DNA of 54,583 nucleotides from Limosilactobacillus fastidiosus (GCF_014145505.1 NZ_JACIUZ010000026.1:1-54583); one strand, 5' to 3'. Positions 1 through 9,926 are shown, numbered from the stretch's first letter. Numbers and translations: made by a program. The notes: generated by a model from the letters alone, not told the origin.

Positions 1-98
1 GGTCTTCAATTCCGAGGAGATTTAGGATAGAATTATTTAGGGACATCTGTATAACCTTCTTTACATGATTTTTGTGGTGAATTGATTGTACAACACGA

Positions 99-119
99 GG
101 GCAACAGTTGTCCTTTTTT
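99..119 (+). terminator. Intrinsic terminator of an upstream gene outside the window
   Basis: A short stem (GGGCA / TGTCC, one G-U pair) with loop ACAGT is followed by six T. It would end a plus-strand transcript coming from before position 1. Positions 1-98 show no gene I can name. Confidence 0.45.
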
Positions 120-131
120 GTGTACAAAAAA

Positions 132-158
132 CTGGTATTGATTTTTCATCAATACCAG
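132..158. other. Perfect 11-bp hairpin in the purine permease leader
   Basis: CTGGTATTGAT and ATCAATACCAG form a perfect inverted repeat around TTTTC. An A-run lies to its left, so it would work as a terminator on the minus strand. No T-run follows on the plus strand. The role is unknown. Confidence 0.4.
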
Positions 159-211
159 ATAGTGTATACCCAGACAAATTTGTCTTTAAGCTCTTTTCTT
201 TTTTATTATTT

Positions 212-259
212 AAAAACGAATGATTAATCATTTACAAAGGGAAAAGTTCGTGTTAATCT
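212..259 (+). promoter_or_regulatory. Candidate PurR operator (two inverted PurBoxes) with promoter
   Basis: Two facing ACGAA-type half sites are seen: AAAAACGAATGAT at about 212-224 and, on the opposite strand, AACACGAACTTTT at about 254-242. The cores are about 30 bp apart. This resembles the inverted PurBox pairs bound by PurR in Firmicutes. A -35-like TTTACA (231-236) and a poor -10-like TAATCT (254-259), 17 bp apart, flank the second box. The genes downstream are for guanine deamination (relic) and purine uptake, which fits PurR control. The promoter call is weak. Confidence 0.45.
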
Positions 260-292
260 AATGATACAAATTTAGTGAAAGGAAATCGTTTG

Positions 293-494
293 ATGGAGAA
301 CCTAGTTATTTATGGGACTTACTATACTTCTAAGGACATTAATGAGGTAGAAGTTTATCAAGATACTTTAATCTGTATTGATCAAAGTAGGACCATTAGC
401 CGAACATTATCCCCTGATGATAATGTATCAGACGGAACAACAGGATATTCAAAGTGTTTATGTTGCAGGGAAGAAAGTATACGGAAGAGATTAG
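293..494 (+). pseudogene. guaD: Guanine deaminase relic with a large internal deletion
   Basis: The first about 43 codons from the ATG at 293 (SD AAAGGAA at 277-283) read MENLVIYGTYYTSKD and onward to LSPDD, as in the N-terminus of lactobacillar guanine deaminases. In another frame the last codons before the TAG at 492-494 read DIQSVYVAGKKVYGRD, as in the C-terminus of the same enzyme. The whole metal-binding amidohydrolase barrel between these ends (roughly 380 residues in the family) is missing and the frames no longer match. The gene is therefore a dead remnant. Its start, stop and SD still sit directly before the permease gene, so its transcript probably still carries that gene. Family recognition is from memory of guaD termini. 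Confidence 0.72.
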
Positions 495-506
495 GAGGAT
501 GCTTTA

Positions 507-1832
507 ATGGATGAGAAAGCACAATTATTGATTGGACCAGATGAAAAGATTCCTACTGGTGAAGCAATTTTGCTTGGGTTACAACACGTTTTGGCAATGG
601 ACGTCTATGTTCCGCCAATTATTTTGGCTGGAATGTTAACAATGGGAGCTGCTGATTCTACTGGGTTACTTCAAGCAACGTTCCTAGCCTGTGGAATTGG
701 CACAATTTTACAAACCGCGTACTTTATGAAAATGCCTGTATCTCAGGGACCATCATTTGTTCCTTTAACTGCGGCCGCAGGAGTGGTTCTTGCAAGTGGC
801 GGTCTTCATGGTGGTGGAATGGCAACGCTAATGGGAGCATTGTTGGTTGGGGCAATTCTTTTAATTCTTTTGGGATTAAGTGGCTTTTTCCAAAAAATTA
901 TTAACCGTTTAGTTCCAGCGGTCGTTGGTGGAACAATAATTACCTGTGTTGGGTTATCGTTGCTTCCTTCCGCTTTGAATGACAATATTTTTGAAGCTAA
1001 GGGTGACGTTTACCAGAACATGGAGTTAGCAGGAATTACAGCTGCCATTTTGATTGTATGTGTCGCAATTAGTATCCGTTTTCCTAAAGTTCAAAAGTTA
1101 TTTAAGACGGGGTCAATTGTTATTGCTTTGTTAGCAGGGACTGCAATTAGTGCTTCAATGGGACGATTTGATGCTTCATCAGTTGCGGCCGCTCCATGGT
1201 TTAGTTTTCCTCAACGAACAATCTTTCATTGGGGGATCCACTTCGATATGACCGCAATTTTTACGTTTATCATTATTTATGCAATTTTAACTACTGAAAC
1301 GACAGGAACTTGGTTTGCAATGGGGGCTGTAACAAACCATGAAATTACCGATAAGCAATGGAATCGAGGGATTATTGGTGAAGGTCTTAGTTGCTTAATT
1401 GCTACAATTACGGGCTCAACACCGGTTACTGGATATTCCACGAATGCGGGAATTATTTCAATTACTGGAGTAGCAAGTAAAGTTGTCTTTGTCGCGGCTG
1501 GTGTATGGTTTGTAATTCTGGGTTTTTGTACAAAACTTTCTGCCTTTCTAGCTGCTATTCCAGCACCAGTAATCGGAGGAGTCTTTGCAATTATTACAGT
1601 AACAATTATGCTAAACGGACTAAATGTTATTCGAAACTTACAGGTTCGGGAAAGCGATCTTTACATCATTGGACTACCAATTGTAATTACGATTGCTTTG
1701 GTATTAATTCCTCAAAAAGTTGTTCATAGTGCGCCACAAATGATTCAGTACCTTTTAGGGTCTCCAGTTGCGATGGCTGCAATTACAGCAATTGTTCTTA
1801 ATCTTTTGATGCCAAAACAGGCTAAAATTTAG
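507..1832 (+). CDS. NCS2-family purine (xanthine/urate or guanine-type) permease
   Basis: This 441-residue polytopic membrane protein belongs to the nucleobase:cation symporter-2 family. It opens with GLQHVLAMDVYVPPIILAG, the usual TM1 pattern (QH.LAM). It also has QGPSFVPLTA in TM3 and the NCS2 signature region with ETTGTWFAMG and TGSTPVTGYSTNAGIISITG around residues 265-325. It should import a purine base with H+ or Na+. The exact substrate cannot be read from sequence. The neighbouring guanine deaminase relic and PurBox-like sites suggest xanthine, urate or guanine. The SD AGGAGG (493-498) overlaps the relic's stop codon, and the start is the ATG at 507. Confidence 0.85.
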   Translation: MDEKAQLLIGPDEKIPTGEAILLGLQHVLAMDVYVPPIILAGMLTMGAADSTGLLQATFLACGIGTILQTAYFMKMPVSQGPSFVPLTAAAGVVLASGGLHGGGMATLMGALLVGAILLILLGLSGFFQKIINRLVPAVVGGTIITCVGLSLLPSALNDNIFEAKGDVYQNMELAGITAAILIVCVAISIRFPKVQKLFKTGSIVIALLAGTAISASMGRFDASSVAAAPWFSFPQRTIFHWGIHFDMTAIFTFIIIYAILTTETTGTWFAMGAVTNHEITDKQWNRGIIGEGLSCLIATITGSTPVTGYSTNAGIISITGVASKVVFVAAGVWFVILGFCTKLSAFLAAIPAPVIGGVFAIITVTIMLNGLNVIRNLQVRESDLYIIGLPIVITIALVLIPQKVVHSAPQMIQYLLGSPVAMAAITAIVLNLLMPKQAKI

Positions 1833-1837
1833 TTGGT

Positions 1838-1880
1838 AAAAAACCTTCCCTAGCGTAATAACGTTAAGGAAGGTTTTGAA
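1838..1880. terminator. Bidirectional intrinsic terminator between convergent genes
   Basis: AAAACCTTCC (1840-1849) and GGAAGGTTTT (1868-1877) pair, with A-rich sequence on one side and T-rich on the other. The hairpin serves both the permease (plus) and the YfhO gene (minus), whose stop is at 1884. Confidence 0.8.
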
Positions 1881-1883
1881 TTT

Positions 1884-4772
1884 TTACTTATTTTTGTTGA
1901 AGATTAATGACAGTATAGCGGCTAAAATAGTCCAAATTAGGCCGATGATACTAATGACGATCCCCGTACGGAAACCAGGCAATTGATAGTTAAAAGTTAT
2001 CCGGTGAGTTCCAGCAGAAAGGGGAATTCCCAAGAACGCTTGGTTTGTTCTGACGGTTTTGACAGTTTTGCCGTTTACTGAAGCATGCCAACCACTTGAG
2101 TATGGAATTGAGGATGTCAATATTCCCTTCTTATTCGTGCTAATTGTCCCTTGAACCTTATTCGGACTAAATTTAAGCTTACGTAAGCGATGCTGTTGAA
2201 TCGTTGCTACTTGCTTATGATAATGATTATCAAGCTTTTCGGCGACTACTTGATACTTTAGCCGATAAGTACCAAGTTTCGTTGGCTGAAATGATAATTT
2301 ATCAGGAAGACCACCATTGTAGTAGCCAATATTCAACGTTGTTTTTTTAACCTGTTTAAAGAAAGATAAGGTACTTTGCTTTGGTTGATTAATGGTTGCA
2401 GTTCCAAAGCGACTACCAACGTTAATCTTAAAACTGATATCAGGTGAACCATTAAGAATGTGGTAGCGCCAGTACCGATATTGATTGTACTTATAGTTAA
2501 CTATACTTCCTGGATTAGTAGCCATTTGTTGTAAATGTTGTTGTTCATACTTAATCTGTTCTTTCATTGAGAAAGGTGTGAACTTGATTTGGCTGAATTC
2601 AATATGAAGTTCGGAGCCACGAAGCTTTCGACGGAGAGTTGAATTAGTTAGCTGGGGAAGTTCAATATAATACTTCTCTTCACTATCTGTATATTTCAAG
2701 TGCTTGGGATTAACCTTATTTAAGCGATTTGAGATCAGGTTACTCCTTAATTGATAGACATGATTATCGAGATTTGCCTGTTCCATTCCCTTAGTAACCT
2801 TTTCTTGGTTAACAACAACCCCACTTGCGAGTGCCCGTTCTTTTTCAGTTGGGGATAATTTTTGGTAACGTTTTTGACTAATATAGCTACCCTGCCAATA
2901 AATTAGGGGGAATTCATTATTAGTTTTATAGCGATTTGTTTGGGTAGGGATAAAATCCTTTTTATCCTGAATATCACTAGGTTGGCCAGAGTCATAGTTA
3001 ATAATTGGTTGGGATGATTGATCTAAGAGGTACCCTTCAGGAATCTTTGTAGCATTTTCACCGTTACTTTGAACGAAGAGGTATTTAACGCCTAAGAAGT
3101 TATTTAAGACAGTTCGATCGTCTACCTGGCGAAGGGGGACGTTAGTTTGATACTGGTTATTTTGTAAGCTCGTACTAAAGTTGCCTAAGTATTGATTTTG
3201 TAATGAATAGTATGAGTCAATATTATGAAGACCAGAGGTGAGATCGTTATCGATGGTTGGAACGTCAATAATTTGATTTTCACTAATTGTGGAAACTCGG
3301 TAAGAAGGTGTTCGGTCTAATCCTTGATCAAGCCCCCCGTACCGCATTGCCATCATGCGTTGGTATTGACCTCGGCTGAGCATTTTAGTGCTGAAATCAC
3401 CGTTGTAAGGGAACGATGCATAAATTGCATTGAACCCAGCGTTTAGAACAATAATACTCAAAAGCCATAATTGAGGATGAGTAAGACGGTGAAAACTAAT
3501 AAGCCAGAGAAGAAGTAAGGAAGTTAGAAGAAAAAGAAGTGGGATAACAATATCATTTTCGTTCTCAAAAAGAAATGTAAGAAGCAGGATAGCTACATAA
3601 ATCCCGGTTGCAAAGGAAATAATCTTTAATGAATGGTGAGAAATGCAATGAGCGTTTTCTACCAATAAACAGATTGCCGTTGATAGTGGGAGATAAATAA
3701 GAAGTGTCCAACGATTTGAAGCAGCCATCATCCCGTTAAAGGTAGCTCCAACTGCAGGAATTAGGAGCATGAGGAGGGCGAGACCTAAACTGATTGTTAT
3801 TAATGGGTACTTTTTAGCGTGGATGTAAACATATACCAGAGCGATGAAGCCAATTGAAACAATCCCTAAAGCGCTCCAGAACATAAACGACCATTGATCT
3901 CCATTAATTAGTTGTTTAGGCAAAAAAAGGTAATAGTAAAGAGGATATACTTTTAGACCATTTGCGAATTGTGCACCAAGTCTTGTGGAATGCCTAACAG
4001 CAATTAGTTCAGGAATCCACATAATTGCTGATAAGAGCAGACTTGTGATAGTGGCAAAAGCAAGCTTGATAAGAGCGTGAAGGTAACTAAGGGTTTTGCG
4101 GTATTTAGTGGTAACTCGCAGAATGAGGTAGATCAGTGAGCCAATACCGAGAATAAACGCTAAATAGTAATTACTAATTAGCATCCAGGTAAAGGCACCA
4201 GCTAATGGCCATGCTGAGCCACCCTGCAAAATTCGTTCAATTTGAACAACTATTAAAGGAAAAAGAATAAAGGGGGTTGTGAAGAACGGCTGAGCAACAC
4301 ATGCATATAACAGAAATGAATTTACCAAGTAAGCAGTTGTTCCTGCAAGGATGGTTGTATTCCTAAACTTAAAATGCTGAGCGAAATAGACAAAAGCCAA
4401 GCCAACGCAATACATTCGAACGATACTAATAAATTGGTAGGCGCGAGTTATTTTATGCGCTGGGAAAAGTAATGCTAAGTATGAAAAAACGTCCCCTATA
4501 TTATAGTAAGAAAAAACTTGAAAAGTATCAGAACCGATCCCAAATTGCCAAGACCAAAAATTTAAAGTTCCTGGATGGTGGAAGAAGTTAATGACTGCTT
4601 CACGATATTTAGCTAATAGGGGAAGATGCTGATTTAATGCATCTTTACTCCAGATAAAACTATGACCAGTTATTAGATATGTACCAAAAATACATAGTGC
4701 AAGAAAAAGAAAAAGGACTGTGTATTCAAGGTACAGCTTTTTTACTGATCTTTTCTTAAACGAAAAATCCAT
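1884..4772 (-). CDS. yfhO: YfhO-family polytopic membrane protein
   Basis: This protein has about 962 residues. The N-terminal two thirds hold about 12 or more hydrophobic segments, starting near residue 15 (YTVLFLFLALCIFGTYLITG). A large extracytoplasmic portion follows, then a last TM before the basic end. The PGTLNFWSWQFGIGSD loop and the C-terminal SSGWHASVNGK...AFLGIPLSAGTHRI stretch are typical of the YfhO family. Members are GT-C-like glycosyltransferases; in Bacillus and Listeria YfhO is linked to glycosylation of lipoteichoic acid. I chose the ATG at 4772 because AAGGAGTC lies about 7 nt before it. A longer frame to 4838 has no SD. The gene stands alone, convergent to the permease and divergent from the ribosomal block. 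Confidence 0.8.
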   Translation of the reverse strand: MDFSFKKRSVKKLYLEYTVLFLFLALCIFGTYLITGHSFIWSKDALNQHLPLLAKYREAVINFFHHPGTLNFWSWQFGIGSDTFQVFSYYNIGDVFSYLALLFPAHKITRAYQFISIVRMYCVGLAFVYFAQHFKFRNTTILAGTTAYLVNSFLLYACVAQPFFTTPFILFPLIVVQIERILQGGSAWPLAGAFTWMLISNYYLAFILGIGSLIYLILRVTTKYRKTLSYLHALIKLAFATITSLLLSAIMWIPELIAVRHSTRLGAQFANGLKVYPLYYYLFLPKQLINGDQWSFMFWSALGIVSIGFIALVYVYIHAKKYPLITISLGLALLMLLIPAVGATFNGMMAASNRWTLLIYLPLSTAICLLVENAHCISHHSLKIISFATGIYVAILLLTFLFENENDIVIPLLFLLTSLLLLWLISFHRLTHPQLWLLSIIVLNAGFNAIYASFPYNGDFSTKMLSRGQYQRMMAMRYGGLDQGLDRTPSYRVSTISENQIIDVPTIDNDLTSGLHNIDSYYSLQNQYLGNFSTSLQNNQYQTNVPLRQVDDRTVLNNFLGVKYLFVQSNGENATKIPEGYLLDQSSQPIINYDSGQPSDIQDKKDFIPTQTNRYKTNNEFPLIYWQGSYISQKRYQKLSPTEKERALASGVVVNQEKVTKGMEQANLDNHVYQLRSNLISNRLNKVNPKHLKYTDSEEKYYIELPQLTNSTLRRKLRGSELHIEFSQIKFTPFSMKEQIKYEQQHLQQMATNPGSIVNYKYNQYRYWRYHILNGSPDISFKINVGSRFGTATINQPKQSTLSFFKQVKKTTLNIGYYNGGLPDKLSFQPTKLGTYRLKYQVVAEKLDNHYHKQVATIQQHRLRKLKFSPNKVQGTISTNKKGILTSSIPYSSGWHASVNGKTVKTVRTNQAFLGIPLSAGTHRITFNYQLPGFRTGIVISIIGLIWTILAAILSLIFNKNK

Positions 4773-4919
4773 AACTGACTCCTTAAAAATGATTGTACAA
4801 TGATCATATTTTAGCATTTGTTGGAACAAACACGTCAAAAACAGAGAAAATATTGCGAGAAAATTTCAGGACTGCAATCAATTTGTAAAGAAAAACTTGA
4901 AATTAATTTCCTAAAAAGG

Positions 4920-4948
4920 TTGATATAACAATCATTCTTTAGTATTAT
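4920..4948 (+). promoter_or_regulatory. Promoter of the S10 ribosomal protein operon
   Basis: TTGATA (-35, 4920-4925) and TATTAT (-10, 4943-4948) are 17 bp apart. They lie about 165 bp before rpsJ and face it. Transcription would start near 4955 and give a leader of about 160 nt. Confidence 0.75.
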
Positions 4949-4954
4949 GGATAG

Positions 4955-5105
4955 GTGCTTGAGTTCTAGGGAGATTTTTGATATACCCCAAATGAATTGA
5001 GCTGCGAAGCGATGATGCGGAAGGTTGCGACACACCCGGCCGCTTTGCCACAGGATGTGGCGGTAATTTCCGCGGAGCTAGTCAAATTTTAAATCTGACG
5101 AAGGA
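4955..5105 (+). ncRNA. Structured leader of the S10 operon mRNA (candidate r-protein autoregulatory element)
   Basis: The leader holds a strong hairpin, GCCACA / TGTGGC around GGA (5047-5061), nested inside a CCGC (5040-5043) / GCGG (5072-5075) closing stem. It is locally GC-rich in an AT-rich setting. No ORF with an SD is present. A structured leader of this size before rpsJ suggests feedback control by a ribosomal protein (L4 plays this role in E. coli). Which protein binds here is not known from sequence. Confidence 0.55.
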
Positions 5106-5114
5106 GGGAATATA

Positions 5115-5423
5115 ATGGCAAAACAAAAGATTCGTATTCGGTTAAAGGCTTATGAACACCGTATCCTTGATCAATCAGCAGACAAGATTGTTGAAACTGC
5201 AAAGCGTACAGGTGCTCAAATTTCAGGTCCTATCCCGTTACCAACTGAACGGACTATCTACACTGTTCTCCGTTCACCACACAAGTTTAAGAAGTCTCGG
5301 GAACAATTTGAAATGCGCACTCACAAGCGTTTGATTGATATCGTTGATCCAACACCAAAGACTGTTGATTCACTTATGAAGCTCGATCTTCCAAGTGGTG
5401 TTGATATCGAAATTAAATTGTAA
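5115..5423 (+). CDS. rpsJ: 30S ribosomal protein S10
   Basis: This 102-residue protein is the normal S10 length. It begins [21 protein letters not shown] and holds the [32 protein letters not shown] block that is nearly invariant. S10 sits in the 30S head and is also the NusE transcription antitermination factor. It is the first gene of the S10-spc-alpha cluster, with SD AAGGAGGG before the ATG. Confidence 0.97.
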   Translation: MAKQKIRIRLKAYEHRILDQSADKIVETAKRTGAQISGPIPLPTERTIYTVLRSPHKFKKSREQFEMRTHKRLIDIVDPTPKTVDSLMKLDLPSGVDIEIKL

Positions 5424-5430
5424 TTATTAT

Positions 5431-5449
5431 TCTAAATTAAACTAAATTT
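5431..5449 (+). repeat. Intergenic sequence shared with the rplR leader, copy 1
   Basis: AAATTAAACTAAATTTTAT occurs just before the rplC SD. The same 19 bases recur at 12793-12811 before rplR, also followed by an AGGAGGTG/AGAGGTG SD. The upstream flanks (TTATTAT) also agree. Confidence 0.6.
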
Positions 5450-5466
5450 TATTAGGAGGTGTACTC

Positions 5467-6129
5467 ATGGCCAAAGGAATCTTAGGTAAAAAAGTTGGGA
5501 TGACTCAAGTTTTTACTGACAACGGTGAATTGGTACCAGTTACTGTTATTGACGTAACACCAAACGTTGTTATGCAAATCAAGACTGTTGAAAACGATGG
5601 TTACAACGCTGTTCAACTTGGTTTTGATGACAAACGCGAAATCTTGAGCAACAAGCCTGAACAAGGTCATGCAGCAAAAGCAAACACGACCCCTAAGCGC
5701 TTCATCGGTGAAATCCGTGACGCTGAATTAGGGGATGACATCAAGGTTGGAGACGAAGTTAAGGCTGATGTCTTCAATGAAGGTGAAACTGTCGACGTTA
5801 CGGGTGTTACAAAGGGTCATGGTTACCAAGGTAACATTCACAAGGACAACCAAAGACGTGGACCTATGTCACACGGTTCCCGTTACCACCGTCGTCCAGG
5901 TTCATTAGGACCAATTATTAACCGTGTCTTCAAGGGTATGAAGTTACCAGGTCGTATGGGTGGCAAGACAGTCACTATGCAACATCTTGAAGTTGTTAAG
6001 GTTGATCTTGATAACAATGTTCTTTTAATTAAGGGTAACGTTCCTGGTGCTAATAAATCATACGTTACAATTAAGAACTCTGTGAAGGCTAATACTAAGA
6101 AGAGCCTGAGCAAGCAACATAACAAATAA
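5467..6129 (+). CDS. rplC: 50S ribosomal protein L3
   Basis: This 220-residue protein starts [20 protein letters not shown]. It contains the conserved [32 protein letters not shown] loop (about residues 118-150) that reaches towards the peptidyl transferase centre. L3 starts 50S assembly. The gene has SD TAGGAGGTG and follows rpsJ in the canonical order. It ends in a basic tail [10 protein letters not shown]. Confidence 0.97.
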   Translation: MAKGILGKKVGMTQVFTDNGELVPVTVIDVTPNVVMQIKTVENDGYNAVQLGFDDKREILSNKPEQGHAAKANTTPKRFIGEIRDAELGDDIKVGDEVKADVFNEGETVDVTGVTKGHGYQGNIHKDNQRRGPMSHGSRYHRRPGSLGPIINRVFKGMKLPGRMGGKTVTMQHLEVVKVDLDNNVLLIKGNVPGANKSYVTIKNSVKANTKKSLSKQHNK

Positions 6130-6151
6130 TTAAGAAAGGAGGAAGTTAATA

Positions 6152-6775
6152 ATGACTAGCGTTAATTTGTACAAGCAAGATGGTAGCCAAAACGGTACTA
6201 TCGATTTGAATGCTGACATTTTTGGTGTTGAACCAAATGAAAATGCTGAATTCGAAGCTATTCTTCGTCAACGTGCTGCAATGCGTCAAGGTACACATGC
6301 CGTAAAGAACCGTTCAGCTGTTAGCGGTGGTGGTAAGAAGCCATGGCGTCAAAAGGGTACTGGTCGTGCTCGTCAAGGTTCAATCCGTTCACCACAATTC
6401 CGTGGTGGTGGTATTGTCTTCGGACCTACTCCACGTTCTTACAAGTACAGCCTTCCTCGCAAGGTTCGTCAACTTGCTATTAAGTCTGCCCTTTCTCAAA
6501 AGGTTCTCGACAACGCATTGGTTGTTGTTGATGCATTAAACTTTGATGCACCAAAGACTAAGGAATTTGCAGGAGTTATGGATAACCTTAAGGTTGCCGA
6601 AAAGGTACTGGTTGTTGTTACTGATGATGACAAGAACGCTGCTTTGTCTGCTCGCAACTTGGCAAATGCCACTGTTGTTACACCAGCTGGTGTTAACATT
6701 TTAAGTGTTGTTGACAGTCAAAAGATCGTCATCACTAAGTCAGCTCTTTCTCAAGTAGAGGAGGTGCTCGCATAA
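6152..6775 (+). CDS. rplD: 50S ribosomal protein L4
   Basis: This 207-residue protein has the extended loop with [19 protein letters not shown] and [13 protein letters not shown] (about residues 55-93) that lines the exit tunnel. In E. coli, L4 also represses the S10 operon. Here it would be the first candidate ligand for the structured leader upstream. The stop overlaps the rplW start by one base, which suggests translational coupling. Confidence 0.97.
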   Translation: MTSVNLYKQDGSQNGTIDLNADIFGVEPNENAEFEAILRQRAAMRQGTHAVKNRSAVSGGGKKPWRQKGTGRARQGSIRSPQFRGGGIVFGPTPRSYKYSLPRKVRQLAIKSALSQKVLDNALVVVDALNFDAPKTKEFAGVMDNLKVAEKVLVVVTDDDKNAALSARNLANATVVTPAGVNILSVVDSQKIVITKSALSQVEEVLA

Positions 6776-7068
6776 TGGAAGCACGCGAAGTTATCTTACG
6801 TCCAGTAGTTACCGAAGCTTCAATGGCTGGTATGGACGACAAGCGTTACACATTCGATGTTGATTTACGAGCAACTAAGACACAAGTAAAGAATGCTGTT
6901 GAAGAAATCTTTGGTGTTAAGGTTGTTAAGGTAAACATCATGAACTTAAAGGGTAAGAAGAAGCGTCAAGGCCGTTACGTTGGTTACACTAAGCGTCGTC
7001 GTAAGGCTATTGTTACTTTATCTGCCGACTCAAATGAAATTAAACTGTTTAACGACAGTGAAAACTAA
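6775..7068 (+). CDS. rplW: 50S ribosomal protein L23
   Basis: This 97-residue protein starts [17 protein letters not shown] and ends the core with [22 protein letters not shown], both family hallmarks. L23 lies at the tunnel exit and docks trigger factor and SRP. The ATG overlaps the rplD stop (TAATG). The SD GAGGTG lies inside rplD. Confidence 0.97.
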   Translation: MEAREVILRPVVTEASMAGMDDKRYTFDVDLRATKTQVKNAVEEIFGVKVVKVNIMNLKGKKKRQGRYVGYTKRRRKAIVTLSADSNEIKLFNDSEN

Positions 7069-7093
7069 TCATTAGAAAAAGGAGGAAAACATA

Positions 7094-7939
7094 GTGGGAA
7101 TTCGTAAGTACAAACCTACTACTAACGGTCGCCGTAATATGAACGGTTATGACTTTGCTGAAATTACAAAGTCAGCTCCAGAAAAGTCATTATTGGCTCC
7201 TTTGAAGCACAAGGCTGGTCGTAACAGTTACGGTCACATTACTGTTCGTCACCGTGGTGGTGGTGTAAAGCGTCAATACCGTATCATTGACTTTAAGCGG
7301 ATTAAGGATGATGTACCTGCAACTGTAAAGGCAATCGAATATGATCCAAACCGGACTGCTAATATTGCTTTACTTGTTTATGCTGATGGTACTAAGTCAT
7401 ACATCTTAGCGCCTAAGGGTCTTAAGGTTGGGATGACTGTTCAGTCTGGTCCAGAAGCTGATATCAAGGTTGGTAATGCTCTTCCTTTGAAGAACATCCC
7501 AGTTGGTACTGTTATTCACAATATTGAATTAAAGCCGGGTAAGGGTGGTCAATTAGCTCGTTCAGCTGGTACTTCTGCTCAATTGCTTGGTAAGGAAGAA
7601 AAGTATGTACTTGTTCGCCTATCATCTGGTGAAGTTCGGATGGTTCTTGCAACTTGCCGTGCTACTATCGGTACTGTTGGTAATGATGAACATGCATTGC
7701 TTATTAAGGGTAAGGCTGGTCGTACTCGTTATGCTGGTCAACGTCCACACGTTCGTGGTTCTGTTATGAACCCTAATGATCACCCTCATGGTGGTGGTGA
7801 AGGTAAGCAACCTGTTGGTTTACCATCTCCTCTGTCTCCATGGGGTAAGAAGACCGCTGGTAAGAAGACTCGTTCACACAAAGCTCGTTCAAACAAGTTT
7901 ATTGTTCGTGGCCGGAAGCGCGGTCCACATACTCGTTAA
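7094..7939 (+). CDS. rplB: 50S ribosomal protein L2
   Basis: This 281-residue protein begins [16 protein letters not shown] (GTG start, SD AAAGGAGG). It carries the C-terminal [19 protein letters not shown] motif with the conserved histidine near the peptidyl transferase centre. L2 is needed for subunit association and peptidyl transfer. The length is near the usual 275-280. Confidence 0.97.
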   Translation: MGIRKYKPTTNGRRNMNGYDFAEITKSAPEKSLLAPLKHKAGRNSYGHITVRHRGGGVKRQYRIIDFKRIKDDVPATVKAIEYDPNRTANIALLVYADGTKSYILAPKGLKVGMTVQSGPEADIKVGNALPLKNIPVGTVIHNIELKPGKGGQLARSAGTSAQLLGKEEKYVLVRLSSGEVRMVLATCRATIGTVGNDEHALLIKGKAGRTRYAGQRPHVRGSVMNPNDHPHGGGEGKQPVGLPSPLSPWGKKTAGKKTRSHKARSNKFIVRGRKRGPHTR

Positions 7940-7979
7940 GATTAAATATCACTCAAATACCCGAGAGGAGGTACACTAA

Positions 7980-8255
7980 ATGGGTCGTAGTTTGAAGAAA
8001 GGACCTTTCGCTGACGCTTCTCTATTAAAGAAGGTTAAGGAACAAGAAGGTTCTGATAAGAAAACTGTCATCAAGACATGGTCACGTCGTTCAACAATTT
8101 TCCCAAGTTTTATCGGTTATACTTTCGCCGTATATGATGGTCGTAAGCATGTGCCAGTTTACGTACAAGAAGACATGGTTGGTCACAAGCTTGGTGAATT
8201 TGTTCCAACACGTACATTCCATGGTCACGCAACTGATGACAAGGCAACTAAGTAA
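7980..8255 (+). CDS. rpsS: 30S ribosomal protein S19
   Basis: This 91-residue protein starts [19 protein letters not shown] and contains [41 protein letters not shown], nearly invariant in S19. S19 sits in the 30S head with S13 and S14. SD AGGAGG is before the ATG. The gene order rplB-rpsS-rplV is canonical. Confidence 0.97.
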   Translation: MGRSLKKGPFADASLLKKVKEQEGSDKKTVIKTWSRRSTIFPSFIGYTFAVYDGRKHVPVYVQEDMVGHKLGEFVPTRTFHGHATDDKATK

Positions 8256-8273
8256 GGAGGGTGAACGATAGAC

Positions 8274-8621
8274 ATGGCTGAAAACATTACATCCGCTAAG
8301 GCAACTGCTAAGATGGTTCGTGTTTCTGCACGAAAGGTTCGTCTTGTTTTAGACGCTATTCGTGGTAAGAGCGTTGCTGAAGCATTTGCTATTCTGAAGT
8401 TCACTCCTCGTGGTGCCGCTTCAGATGTTGAAAAAGTATTAAAATCTGCTGTTGCAAACGCTGAAAATAACTTTGACTTGGATCGTGCTTCACTTGTAGT
8501 TAGCGAAGCATTTGCAAACGAAGGACCAACCCTTAAGCGGTTCCGTCCACGTGCCAAGGGTTCCGCTTCACCAATTAATAAGCGGACTAGTCACATCACA
8601 GTGGTTGTTACAGAACGATAG
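8274..8621 (+). CDS. rplV: 50S ribosomal protein L22
   Basis: This 115-residue protein has the [18 protein letters not shown] start. Its C-terminal hairpin ([28 protein letters not shown]) reaches into the exit tunnel and is a known site of macrolide-resistance mutations. Nothing unusual is seen in the loop. Confidence 0.96.
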
Positions 8622-8633
8622 GAGGAATGAATA

Positions 8634-9293
8634 GTGGGTCAAAAGATCAATCCTAATGGTTTTCGTGTTGGGGTCATTCGCGACTGGACTGCTAAGTGGT
8701 ACGCAGAAAAAGATTTTGCTAACTACTTAAACGAAGACCTTCGGATCCGTAAGTACATTGAAAAGCGACTTGCTGATGCCTCAGTATCAACCGTTGAAAT
8801 TGAACGTGCTGCTAACCGCGTAAACGTTTCAATTCATACTGCCAAGCCTGGTATGGTTATTGGTAAGGGTGGTTCAGAAGTTGAAGCACTTCGTAAAGAA
8901 TTAAACAAGTTAACTGGTAAACGTGTCCACATTAACATTGTGGAAATCAAGAAGCCAGACTTAGATGCTCACCTTGTTGGTGAAAGTATCGCTCGTCAAT
9001 TAGAAGCACGTATCGCATTCCGTCGTGCAATGCGTGGTGCTATGCAACGTGCAATGCGTGCTGGTGCTAAGGGTATTAAGACTCAAGTTGCTGGCCGTTT
9101 GAATGGTGCTGATATGTCACGGGTTGAATCATACTCTGACGGTACTGTTCCTTTGCACACATTACGTGCTGACATTGATTACTCTTGGGATGAAGCTAAC
9201 ACTACATACGGTGTTCTTGGTGTAAAGACTTGGATCTACCGTGGTGAAGTTTTACCAACCAAGAAGAACAATGATGAAGAAGGAGGGAAGTAA
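8634..9293 (+). CDS. rpsC: 30S ribosomal protein S3
   Basis: This 219-residue protein (GTG start) has [21 protein letters not shown] domain with the [18 protein letters not shown] loop lies at about residues 76-94. The C-terminal domain has [19 protein letters not shown]3 lines the mRNA entry channel. The gene is followed after 2 nt by rplP, with AGGAGGG inside its own end serving as the rplP SD. Confidence 0.97.
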   Translation: MGQKINPNGFRVGVIRDWTAKWYAEKDFANYLNEDLRIRKYIEKRLADASVSTVEIERAANRVNVSIHTAKPGMVIGKGGSEVEALRKELNKLTGKRVHINIVEIKKPDLDAHLVGESIARQLEARIAFRRAMRGAMQRAMRAGAKGIKTQVAGRLNGADMSRVESYSDGTVPLHTLRADIDYSWDEANTTYGVLGVKTWIYRGEVLPTKKNNDEEGGK

Positions 9294-9295
9294 AC

Positions 9296-9730
9296 ATGCT
9301 AGTACCTAAGCGAGTTAAGCACCGTAAGGTTCAACGTGGCCACATGCGTGGTGAAGCTAAGGGTGGTAAGACTGTTTCATTTGGTGAATTCGGTTTACAA
9401 GCATTGGATTCCCACTGGATCAGTAACCGTCAAATTGAAGCTGCTCGTATTGCTATTACCCGTTACATGAAGCGTGGTGGTAAGGTTTGGATTAAGATCT
9501 TCCCTCAACTTTCCTACACTAGCAAAGGTGTTGGTGTCCGGATGGGTAATGGTAAGGGTGCCCCAGAAGGTTGGGTTGCCCCAGTTAAGCGTGGCAAGGT
9601 AATGTTTGAAGTAGCAGGTGTATCTGAAGAAACTGCTCGTGAAGCTTTACGTCTTGCCGGTCACAAGTTGCCAGTTCGCACTAAGATCGTAAAACGTGAG
9701 GAAGTAGGTGGACAATCTAATGAAAAGTAA
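9296..9730 (+). CDS. rplP: 50S ribosomal protein L16
   Basis: This 144-residue protein starts [24 protein letters not shown]. It contains [42 protein letters not shown], all conserved in L16, which helps position A-site tRNA. Its end overlaps the rpmC start by 11 nt. Confidence 0.97.
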   Translation: MLVPKRVKHRKVQRGHMRGEAKGGKTVSFGEFGLQALDSHWISNRQIEAARIAITRYMKRGGKVWIKIFPQLSYTSKGVGVRMGNGKGAPEGWVAPVKRGKVMFEVAGVSEETAREALRLAGHKLPVRTKIVKREEVGGQSNEK

Positions 9731-9926
9731 AGATTACGTACAAGAACTGAATGGATTAACCACTGAGAAGCTACTTGACCGTGAAAAGGAACTGAAGGAG
9801 CAATTATTTAACTTACGTTTCCAATTAGCAACCGGCCAATTGGAAAACACTGCAAGTCTTAAGCAAGTACGCAAAGACATTGCCCGGGTTAAGACAGTTC
9901 TTCGTCAACAAGAATTAAATAAATAA
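9720..9926 (+). CDS. rpmC: 50S ribosomal protein L29
   Basis: This 68-residue protein reads [45 protein letters not shown], the typical two-helix hairpin of L29 near the tunnel exit. I chose the ATG at 9720. A GTG at 9708 would add four residues not seen in the family and would sit on the SD (AGGTGG, 9706-9711). Confidence 0.95.
   Translation: MKSKDYVQELNGLTTEKLLDREKELKEQLFNLRFQLATGQLENTASLKQVRKDIARVKTVLRQQELNK

Noticed and set aside
4835-5035. Open frame on the minus strand in the S10 leader
   Set aside because: It has no SD, overlaps the rpsJ promoter and leader, and its protein looks like nothing known.
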